Of a stretch of 51,636 bases of DNA, positions 42,255 to 51,636 are shown one piece after another; the stretch's first letter is position 1, and every line of letters begins with the position of its first letter. The DNA lies in the NCBI GenBank assembly GCA_017514675.1, contig JAFWIY010000018.1, positions 1 to 51,636 on the forward strand, given 5' to 3'. The DNA comes from Candidatus Saccharimonadota bacterium. Lineage in GTDB: Bacteria; Patescibacteriota; Saccharimonadia; Saccharimonadales; Saccharimonadaceae. The notes under the pieces were generated by a model. The model searched no databases, was not told where the DNA came from, and worked only from the letters and a program-made list of their open reading frames with translations. A program made the translations under genes and the position numbers.

Positions 42255-43674
42255 TTTTTATCGTATCAGTGCCAAATTTATTCTTATCACCAGAAACAAT
42301 TACAGTTAGTAAGTCCTTTTCGCCATCTTTAGTCTTGATGTAGCCAGATTCTTTCAGTTCTTCTGCCAAATCGTAGCCAAAATCCTCCGAATACGACCGC
42401 ACAAACGCCGAGTTTGCATAAGTTAGCGCCAATTGGTTTGCCACCCTAGTGTTTGAAGTCACGGATACGATTGGCAAGTTTGGCCGCTGTGCCGCCATCG
42501 TAGTAGCCGTCGCGCCAGATGCTGTCTGGCAAATAATCACATCCGCATTAATATCTTCTGCCAATCTAGCCGCAGCGTTGGAAATTGCATCATAGACCTC
42601 AGATTTCTCTCCTGCCGGCTTTTTTGAAATCGGCGCCAAGCGTGAATGATTTTGCGTGTACAAAATTACTTTCTTCATTGCTTTTACGGTTTCTAGTGGG
42701 TATTTGCCGTTGGCGGTCTCGTCCGAAAGCATTACTACATCAGCCCCCTGCACTACCGCAGTCGCCACGTCAGAAACCTCGGCCCTAGTAGGTTCCGGGT
42801 TATCCACCATCGAACTAAGCATCTGAGTTGCTACAATACAAAGCTTGCCATTCGCTCGACACATAGAAATCAGCTTTCTCTGAATAATCGGCACCACCTC
42901 GGCACCCGCTTCTACTGCCATATCGCCTCGCGCTACCATAATACCATCGGATGCTTTTACGATTTCCTCTAGATTTTTTTCACTCTCAATTGCTTTTTTA
43001 GTTTCAATTTTTGCGATTGCCTTTGCCGTAGAACCATACGACAACAAAATCTGTTTCAACTTTTCAATATCGCTCGCGCTTTGCACAAACGAAAGTGACA
43101 CATAATCATAGTCGCAATTCGCGCCATATTCAATATCGGATAAATCTTTTGGAGTTAAGATATCGCCACCAAAATCCGTATCTGGCAAATTTAGTCCCTT
43201 CTTAGACATAATAAAGCCATCATTTAATATCTTCACTTTTATCGCCGTATCAGAAACTATTTCTACTACTTCGCTTTTTACTTTGCCATCAAACATTGAT
43301 AATGGTTCGCCAATTTTTACTTTTTCAGCTAAGTTATACTGCACTGGCACTGTCATTCCACCATCATGCTCAAACTCTGCCGATTCCAAAATTACCTCAT
43401 CGTCCACTTTCAGATCCAAGTGATTATCTTTTAGCATACCTAGTCTAATTTTTGGCCCTTGCAAATCCTGCAAAATCGCCACCGAACGACCTTTTTTCTT
43501 TGCCGCCTCACGTATCCATCTTATTTGCTGATCGCGCTCTTCATTAGAGCCATGTGAACAATTCAGCCTACAGCCATTCACTCCAGCCATAATTACATCT
43601 TCTACTAACTCGGGCGTATTCGTGGCGGGCCCAATTGTCGCCAAAATTTTTGTTCTCTTGAATAGTTTACTCAT
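42241..43674 (-). CDS. pyk: Pyruvate kinase
   Basis: Makes pyruvate and ATP from phosphoenolpyruvate. 477 residues. RTKILATIGPATN, GCRLNCSHGSNEERDQQI, LQDLQGPKIRLG, the B-domain, KIETKKAIESEKNLEEIV, the substrate loop GIMVARGDMAVEAG, ATQMLSSMVDNPEPTRAEVSDVATAV and a C-terminal domain with QTASGATATTMAAQRP. A TGGTAATAT box ends 7 nt before the ATG, a slightly offset version of the leaderless layout. Confidence 0.96.
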   Translation of the reverse strand: MSKLFKRTKILATIGPATNTPELVEDVIMAGVNGCRLNCSHGSNEERDQQIRWIREAAKKKGRSVAILQDLQGPKIRLGMLKDNHLDLKVDDEVILESAEFEHDGGMTVPVQYNLAEKVKIGEPLSMFDGKVKSEVVEIVSDTAIKVKILNDGFIMSKKGLNLPDTDFGGDILTPKDLSDIEYGANCDYDYVSLSFVQSASDIEKLKQILLSYGSTAKAIAKIETKKAIESEKNLEEIVKASDGIMVARGDMAVEAGAEVVPIIQRKLISMCRANGKLCIVATQMLSSMVDNPEPTRAEVSDVATAVVQGADVVMLSDETANGKYPLETVKAMKKVILYTQNHSRLAPISKKPAGEKSEVYDAISNAAARLAEDINADVIICQTASGATATTMAAQRPNLPIVSVTSNTRVANQLALTYANSAFVRSYSEDFGYDLAEELKESGYIKTKDGEKDLLTVIVSGDKNKFGTDTIKIRHV

Positions 43675-43705
43675 ATATAATATATTACCATAAGTTTGAT
43701 GTTTA

Positions 43706-43714
43706 TGATAACAT
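43706..43714 (+). promoter_or_regulatory. Leaderless promoter, TGATAACAT
   Basis: TGA TAACAT, 6 nt (taaact), ATG at 43721. A weaker hexamer than the others. Confidence 0.5.
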
Positions 43715-43720
43715 TAAACT

Positions 43721-44158
43721 ATGAAAAAGCGCAAAGCGACCAAATTTACCCATCCACAAAAAATCGCCCTGGCTGCCATAAGTATTTCTATGTTTGTCGT
43801 ATTTCTATCTATATTATCGTCCGTTCTGTTCTCGCCAGAGCGCACTACGAAGAACCTGCTCTCAAAACTCGCTTCCGAATATTACGAAAACTATTTCTAC
43901 GCAAAATTCATAGACGCCAACCCATCTATCACCACAAAGGAACTAGAAGATATTTTGGGCAAATATCAAACATCCGGCCTCGCCGCCATTCCGCTCCGCC
44001 AATTACTACTTTATGATAATCAAAAGAATGCCGCTTCAGCGCCAAAGCTAGAAAAATACTGTGATACCAATAATACTTATATGAAATTTTATCCAGAACC
44101 ACCATATTCTAAAACTTCCTACCGCACAGAATACTTCTACTCTTGCAATTTTGAATAA
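43721..44158 (+). CDS. Membrane-anchored hypothetical protein, 145 aa
   Basis: Basic N-terminus (MKKRKATKFTHPQK) and one TM helix (IALAAISISMFVVFLSILSSVLF), then an ~105-residue extracytoplasmic domain with two Cys (LEKYCDTNN.., FYSCNFE) that could form a disulphide. No lipobox. The outer domain (TTKNLLSKLASEYYENYFYAKFI) looks helical. I recognise no family. It ends 20 nt before tRNA-Glu. Confidence 0.7.
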   Translation: MKKRKATKFTHPQKIALAAISISMFVVFLSILSSVLFSPERTTKNLLSKLASEYYENYFYAKFIDANPSITTKELEDILGKYQTSGLAAIPLRQLLLYDNQKNAASAPKLEKYCDTNNTYMKFYPEPPYSKTSYRTEYFYSCNFE

Positions 44159-44178
44159 AATTGTTATAATTAATATAT

Positions 44179-44253
44179 GGTCTCGTAGTATAACGGTTAG
44201 TACATCGGGTTTTCATCCCGACAACGCGGGTTCGACTCCCGCCGAGATCACCA
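44179..44253 (+). tRNA. tRNA-Glu (TTC)
   Basis: 75 nt with encoded CCA. Acceptor ggtctcg / cgagatc, anticodon stem tcggg / cccga around ttttcat (anticodon TTC), T-arm gcgggttcgactcccgc. TGTTATAAT ends 8 nt upstream. Confidence 0.95.
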
Positions 44254-44264
44254 AGAAAATAAAG

Positions 44265-44291
44265 AAGACCCTTTAGGGTCTTATTTATTTT
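44265..44291 (+). terminator. Rho-independent terminator after tRNA-Glu
   Basis: aagaccct-tt-agggtctt followed by atttattttc. 8-bp stem. Confidence 0.75.
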
Positions 44292-44299
44292 CTTGTTAT

Positions 44300-44445
44300 T
44301 TGGCGAGAGGCGAACCCGCAGGGTTCGCACCGAACGCCCCTTGGGACGCGTCCTAAGCGAAGCGAGGTTCCACCTCCCGCCACGTAGCGGGTTCGCCCGC
44401 CGTAGGTGGATAACCGAACGAAGTGAGGCTAACTCCCGCCGAAGT
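44300..44445. repeat. GC-rich multi-hairpin intergenic element
   Basis: Contains gcgaaccc-gca-gggttcgc (44310-44328), and a nested palindrome with ccacct (44370-44375), hairpin cccgc-cacgta-gcggg (44376-44391) and aggtgg (44404-44409). The motifs gaagcgagg and gaagtgagg flank it, and its right end (actcccgccga) repeats 11 nt of the tRNA-Glu 3' half. It lies between convergent transcripts. Not obviously the same family as E1-E5. Confidence 0.6.
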
Positions 44446-45030
44446 CTAGTCCCCACTACACGTACCATCAAACTGGCACTTATTCTCTTCCGTCACTTCA
44501 AAACGATAGAGTTCATTTCCGGCTTCATCGCTAAGTATATATATCGAACCCAAAATATCATCCCAGTTCTTAGACGCATCTATCCTCGCGCTAATCGTTT
44601 GCTGGTCAATATTTAATACTGCCTTAAAATCAAATACGTAAGTCGCGGCCAAATTATAACTATCATGCAAATAACTCACCCTAAATAGCTCGATATTCTT
44701 TTCTCTTGCGAATTCCTCTATTACATATTTAAGAACAACCCAATGCTGCACCGGCACCCCATCATCCACAATTTCGTTTTCCGCCACATAATAAATACTC
44801 GGTACACCATCCCCACCATTCGTTGGAGGTAAAAATGAAATCTCCGTTTGCGATGCTGGATCGTACTCGTACTTAATCATTTCATCATACGAATACGTAC
44901 GGCTGGATAATAACTTAGATATTGATATCGCCACAAGCACAATCAAACTCGCAATAATGATTAGCGCCCCAACACCTAAAGGAGATTTAATAAAATCAAG
45001 TAACTTATTTCTTGTACCATTGCTATTCAT
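44446..45030 (-). CDS. Membrane-anchored hypothetical protein, 194 aa
   Basis: Short N-terminus, TM helix (VGALIIIASLIVLVAISISKL) and an ~155-residue outer domain with strands such as HWVVLKYVIEEFAREKNIELFRVSYL and YVFDFKAVLNIDQQTISARI. The Cys pair in NKCQFDGTCSGD at the C-terminus may form a disulphide. No family recognised. Its ATG overlaps the stop of the C39 peptidase-like gene (ATGA), so the two products probably act together at the cell surface. Confidence 0.72.
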   Translation of the reverse strand: MNSNGTRNKLLDFIKSPLGVGALIIIASLIVLVAISISKLLSSRTYSYDEMIKYEYDPASQTEISFLPPTNGGDGVPSIYYVAENEIVDDGVPVQHWVVLKYVIEEFAREKNIELFRVSYLHDSYNLAATYVFDFKAVLNIDQQTISARIDASKNWDDILGSIYILSDEAGNELYRFEVTEENKCQFDGTCSGD

Positions 45031-46739
45031 TTTGATACCACCGTAAAAACTCCCTTATTGTGAGCAAAATAAGCATTAAGTAACGACTCTGGATCATATC
45101 TGTAATCATTCTCCGGATAATCGGAGCTATTAAACGTCAACCACATCCCGTCATCGGAACGACCACGAATAGCTATAAAATGCCCGCCACCGCCAATATT
45201 TGCCGTCAAGCCACACGCCTCGTCAGTGCAATACTCTACCGGATAACTACCCAAAGTAAAATACATCATGTTGCCTTTATCCAATTCACTATTTACATAT
45301 TGGACACTCTCCTTAATATTGCTGCTACTGAACGACTCGCTAGGACCAGTCGCACTCAAGCCATATTCGCTAAAAATGTCTCTCATATATATACCATTGG
45401 TGCCGTTATTACAAATCTGCATTCTCCAACTCGTTCCATCTCTTTCTTTTATTTTATCCGCAACCATCCCAGGAGTCACTAACTGATCGGTTAATGCCGT
45501 GATAATCATGGCCGCAGACGAAGGACCACACCCGGAATCACCAATAGTGCCGCATGCATACGAATCATTACCCCAAGTAGCGCGTGCTACGCCATTTTCA
45601 TAACCACCGCTCTGCAAGAAAAATGTAAAGCCATCTTTCGTACAGCCACCATCATATCCATTGTCTAGTTTAAAACAATTCCCGTGCAGTTTCGTCCCAC
45701 ACCCGGTGCCGCCAACACCTAATCCACCAGCCACATCTACCGGCAAACCTAACTCCCCATACGATTCCCAAGCACCCTCTCTAATATCCGTCCATCCACC
45801 CCAACCATTTTCCTGCACAAACTCATCCGTAGAGACATAACCGCCGGCTGGCAGATTCTCTGATATTGCTAATTCAGTAGAATTCTTCCATCCATGCTCT
45901 TTCATCTTATCTTGTATGGTCGTATTATTATACTTTCCCCCATCGCCACGTATAATATCCATCACTTCGTCGGTATAGCAAGCCGACTTCTTCCCGTCAA
46001 CAGTTTCAACATAACAATAAGATTGCAGCATTTTATCTATACTATCTCTCAATTTGTTCTCGTATTCACTATTAGGCTCCAATTGCTTCAAACCATCAAG
46101 CGCGGCAGGATTCTTCTCTGGTCCAGCCCTTAAGTGATAGATGACGAAACCTAGCATCATTTTTGATATACTATCATAATAACTAAAATTATTTCCCTGA
46201 CATTTCTCATCTTCACTCAAACATATATAGAACGGTTCGTGCTCCACCTCGTAGTGTTCCGTTTCACCAAACCATTTATCCCAAGTCAAGCCCATCATAT
46301 TATAATAACCTTTACTTTTAGCTTTTTGATTCGGATAGTCTGGAGTCGCCTCTGTACCTGCACCGGATTCCGTAATCATTACAGCAAATGGCAACTCCCA
46401 AGGCACGCCATACCATCTCTGCAGGTTCATCGCAAAAAGAGCATATGCATCAAGCAACTTCCCTATCCTACAACCAACATCAGTTGCCGCACACCTATCC
46501 AGATCGTCCCACGTAATTTCTCCTCCATAACTCGCGCCACTGCACAAGCTAGTGCTCGCTCCCGGACAATAAAACAAGATATTGGCTTGCGAAAATTCAT
46601 CCAACTTCTGGTTGGATAATTTACATTTTTCCGCCAGTACGCTATAAGTATTGAAAATTATTACCGAACCAACAATAATAGTCGACACTATAAACAATAC
46701 GCCCCACGACCAGATCTTTCGTCCCCGCATTTTTATCAT
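45027..46739 (-). CDS. Secreted/anchored wall protein: glucosaminidase-like region plus C39-like cysteine peptidase
   Basis: About 570 residues from the ATG at 46739. TM/signal anchor at 10-35 (VLFIVSTIIVGSVIIFNTYSVLA). A region with VPWELPFAVMITESGAGTEA and NMMGLTWDKWF (~100-165) resembles lysozyme/glucosaminidase-like folds with a catalytic Glu. The C-terminal ~190 residues look like a C39-like peptidase: nucleophile Cys in GDSGCGPSSAAMIITAL, His in GGGHFIAIRGR, and an Asp/Asn partner (TFNSSDYPE). Many Cys suggest disulphides. Likely processes peptidoglycan or peptides at the interface with the host cell; inferred. The longer frame start is rejected because it overlaps the promoter. Confidence 0.8.
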   Translation of the reverse strand: MIKMRGRKIWSWGVLFIVSTIIVGSVIIFNTYSVLAEKCKLSNQKLDEFSQANILFYCPGASTSLCSGASYGGEITWDDLDRCAATDVGCRIGKLLDAYALFAMNLQRWYGVPWELPFAVMITESGAGTEATPDYPNQKAKSKGYYNMMGLTWDKWFGETEHYEVEHEPFYICLSEDEKCQGNNFSYYDSISKMMLGFVIYHLRAGPEKNPAALDGLKQLEPNSEYENKLRDSIDKMLQSYCYVETVDGKKSACYTDEVMDIIRGDGGKYNNTTIQDKMKEHGWKNSTELAISENLPAGGYVSTDEFVQENGWGGWTDIREGAWESYGELGLPVDVAGGLGVGGTGCGTKLHGNCFKLDNGYDGGCTKDGFTFFLQSGGYENGVARATWGNDSYACGTIGDSGCGPSSAAMIITALTDQLVTPGMVADKIKERDGTSWRMQICNNGTNGIYMRDIFSEYGLSATGPSESFSSSNIKESVQYVNSELDKGNMMYFTLGSYPVEYCTDEACGLTANIGGGGHFIAIRGRSDDGMWLTFNSSDYPENDYRYDPESLLNAYFAHNKGVFTVVSK

Positions 46740-46745
46740 ACCTAT

Positions 46746-46754
46746 ATTATACCA
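46746..46754 (-). promoter_or_regulatory. Leaderless promoter, TGGTATAAT
   Basis: TGG TATAAT, 6 nt (ataggt), ATG at 46739. Confidence 0.7.
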
Positions 46755-46763
46755 CAATCATTA

Positions 46764-49786
<3,023 letters not shown>

Positions 49787-49806
<20 letters not shown>

Positions 49807-50665
49807 GCTCGAGTCTTTCTATCCGTTTTTCGATCGGCGGATGCGAACTAAGTAGATTACTAAAAAACCCCTTTTTCAAAGGATTATTAATATACATCGC
49901 TTCAGTGGCAATATTTTGACTTTTCATTGGCTGCGAATGAGCTTGAAGTTTTTTAAGCGCCGCGATCATACCCTCTGGATAACGCGTAATATGGGCAGCT
50001 GAAGCATCAGCTAAATATTCTCGCTGCCTAGAAACAGCCATCTGCGCAATACTAGCCACCAGCGGCGACAAAATAGCCGCAACTATTACAAATGCATACC
50101 CTATTGGGCTACCTTCGTTATCGCGCCTACGATTTCCGTAAAACATCATCCGAAACGCCAAATCAGAAATCACACCCACCACGCATACCAATCCAAACAC
50201 AATCATTGATACTCGAATATCGTAATTCTTTACATGGGACATCTCGTGCGCCATCACTGCAGTCAATTCTTTGTCATCCATGATATCAATTAGTCCAGTT
50301 GTAGCCGCTACTGCCGCATGCTTCGGATCGCGGCCAGTCGCAAACGCATTTGGCGCTTTATCATCAATGACATACACTTTGGGCATCGGTAGCCCTGTCG
50401 TAATTGACAAATTTTCCACAATATTATACAATCGTGGATTATCCTTTTTTTGAATTTCCTTCGCACCAGTCATCGCCATTGTTAACGACCCAGCTGCAAA
50501 ATATTGAATTACGGCATAAATTATTGCACCTATAATCGCCCAGACTGCAAGCCAGGGGTCGTTGTAGGCCCACGCGAAAAGCGCGGCTATGCCACCAATT
50601 AGCACTACGAACACCGCAATGATACCTACAGTCCTACGTTTATTTTCCGCTATCTGCTTATACAT
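49787..50665 (-). CDS. htpX: Membrane-bound zinc protease HtpX
   Basis: M48 metallopeptidase for membrane protein quality control. 292 residues: two N-terminal TM helices, ITTGLPMPKVYVIDDKAPNAFATGRDPKHA, zinc motif HEMSH at 140-144, two further TM segments, the third ligand in SRQREYLADASAA, and the C-terminal LLSSHPPIEKRIERLE. A ggttataata region precedes the ATG. Next to lemA, a common HtpX-LemA pairing. Confidence 0.96.
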
Positions 50666-50738
50666 TTATTATAACCTCTCGTTTTTAAAACATAACTCGG
50701 CATTTAACAGGGGAAGAAAAAATCTTAACCTTAAGTTT

Positions 50739-51317
50739 TTAAAACTTAACTTCTGGAGCCTTTTCAATTTTCGCACGCTCTGCTTCAACAACTTCAAAGT
50801 AATCGCGCTTTTTGAAATGACCAACTAGCTTATTAATAATGTTAGTTGGGAAAGTTTTGATTTTAGTATTCAAATCTTTGGCGCCAGAATTATAAAATCT
50901 ACGCGCAGCCTGAATTTTATCCTCTACATCCTGAAGCTGAATTTGCAAAGTCTTGAAATTTTCGTTGGCTTTAAGCTCTGGATAAGCCTCAGCGATTGCA
51001 AACAATCGGCCAAGTGCACCTTGCATGGCATTTTCAGCATCTGCAGCTTGTTTCACAGTCTTGGCACCCATTGCCGCAGTACGAGCTTCCGTTACCATCG
51101 CAAAAGTTTCTTTCTCATGCTTAGCGTAACCCTTTACGGTTTCAACTACATTTGGGATTAGGTCTGCACGATATTTGAGCTGCACCGTAATATCACTCCA
51201 TGCCTCATTCACACGCTCGTTTAGTCTGACTAAGCCATTATACGCGCTTGCGATAATTAGACCCAGTACAACCACTACGGCCACGATTGCTATTAATATA
51301 ATTCCAATTGTAGGCAT
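50739..51317 (-). CDS. lemA: LemA family protein
   Basis: 192 residues. N-terminal TM (IGIILIAIVAVVVVLGLIIASAYN), then the LemA helical domain: NGLVRLNERVNEAWSDITVQLKYRADLIPNVVETVKGYAKHE, AYPELKANENFKTLQIQLQDVEDKIQAARRFYN and the terminal FPTNIINKLVGHFKKRDYFEVVE. LemA proteins are usually linked to HtpX; the biochemical role is unknown. It has an aaaggag site and a TGCTATAAT promoter (51345-51353) with a ~21-nt leader. Confidence 0.95.
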   Translation of the reverse strand: MPTIGIILIAIVAVVVVLGLIIASAYNGLVRLNERVNEAWSDITVQLKYRADLIPNVVETVKGYAKHEKETFAMVTEARTAAMGAKTVKQAADAENAMQGALGRLFAIAEAYPELKANENFKTLQIQLQDVEDKIQAARRFYNSGAKDLNTKIKTFPTNIINKLVGHFKKRDYFEVVEAERAKIEKAPEVKF

Positions 51318-51344
51318 TTCTTTCTCCTTTTAATTTATATAACC

Positions 51345-51353
51345 ATTATAGCA
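51345..51353 (-). promoter_or_regulatory. Promoter of lemA, TGCTATAAT
   Basis: TGC TATAAT about 28 nt upstream of the ATG, leaving a leader with an aaaggag site. Example of the leadered promoter class. Confidence 0.6.
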
Positions 51354-51401
51354 CGTTTTTTTACACAAAAATCAAAATCTGTGGTATAATAAAAATACTG
51401 T

Positions 51402-51478
51402 GCGAGCGTAGCTCAGTTGTTTAGAGCGCTTCCTTGCCAAGGAAGAGGTCGAGAGTTAGAGTCTCTTCGCTCGCACCA
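51402..51478 (+). tRNA. tRNA-Gly (GCC)
   Basis: 77 nt with encoded CCA. Acceptor gcgagcg / cgctcgc, anticodon stem cttcc / ggaag around ttgccaa (anticodon GCC), T-arm gagagttagagtctctt with an unusual gttagag T-loop (A where C is usual at 56). TGGTATAAT (51382-51390) lies 11 nt upstream. Confidence 0.9.
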
Positions 51479-51563
51479 TTTTTGTTCCAGAAAAAGGGCT
51501 AATAACAAAAATGTGTGTATGCTAATGCTTGTAAATATTACTCCTTAATTGTTTAGTAATACA

Positions 51564-51590
51564 AAAAGAGCCACATTAGTGGCTCTTTTC
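51564..51590 (+). terminator. Rho-independent terminator near the right edge
   Basis: aaaagagccac-atta-gtggctctttt, 11-bp stem with T run. Beyond it, gttactc (51592) and gagtaac (51618) and cattag / ctaatg form further inverted repeats. I see no gene between the tRNA and the window end. Confidence 0.75.
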
Positions 51591-51636
51591 TGTTACTCTA
51601 GTATTTGAAGTAAACAGGAGTAACTAATGTGAACAG

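Overview
The window looks like chromosome of a small-genome, host-associated Candidate Phyla Radiation bacterium, most likely Candidatus Saccharibacteria (TM7). The reasons are the gene set (arginine deiminase pathway with a YfcC-type antiporter, sortase-style surface proteins, a C39 peptidase-like wall protein, HtpX/LemA, no biosynthetic operons), the very tight packing with 4-nt ATGA overlaps, and the resemblance of many products to short CPR homologues. TGA is used as a stop (tyrS, rnhA), so the SR1/Gracilibacteria recoding is not in play. Lineage is inferred from content, not from a marker phylogeny.

Layout. 1-5123: housekeeping on the minus strand (xseA fragment, LPG-synthase-like membrane protein, rpmA, a THUMP/TRM11-like methylase, tyrS, rnhA). 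5205-13543: accessory island with a chimeric ORF6N/KilA-N gene, a complete diversity-generating retroelement (DGR: Avd-like accessory gene split at an 11-C tract, reverse transcriptase, template repeat, FISUMP/C-type-lectin surface target with variable repeat), a degenerate Fic protein, and a Fic toxin whose antitoxin joins a RelB-like N-terminus to a VbhA-like inhibitory segment. 13544-16639: clpP-clpC under a perfect CIRCE operator. 16656-19735: membrane coiled-coil protein, galU, gpmI. 19877-26057: a pgi-arcC-argF-arcA-antiporter operon that couples arginine fermentation to glycolysis. 26161-30791: tRNA-Leu, unknown genes, a candidate structured leader RNA, CmpB-like membrane protein, M1 aminopeptidase. 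30806-33233: ftsH and a proline tRNA cluster (UGG, CGG, GGG plus a decayed copy). 33255-37349: giant wall-anchored adhesin-like protein. 37492-43674: pcrA/uvrD, an XRE-MurA fusion, pgk, pyk. 43721-51317: tRNA-Glu, secreted/membrane proteins, ligA, htpX, lemA. The window ends with tRNA-Gly.

Three signals deserve most attention. (1) The DGR: template and variable repeats differ at 26 positions, all of them adenines in the coding sense (18 Asn codons changed), and the template repeat appears to have its own promoter and terminator, antisense to the end of the RT gene. (2) A family of about 100-130-nt GC-rich structured inserts, found in frame inside the methylase (twice), UvrD and LigA genes and once between genes. 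Each copy has 25-35-nt arms that are complementary to each other but unique to that locus, and core stems carry compensatory base changes. (3) A promoter layout in which a -10 hexamer, usually TGnTATAAT, lies exactly 6 nt before the start codon of at least 13 genes, which predicts leaderless mRNAs at operon heads and Shine-Dalgarno starts inside operons. In addition, the DGR target and the giant adhesin share a 20-nt upstream motif, suggesting co-regulation of the variable cell surface.
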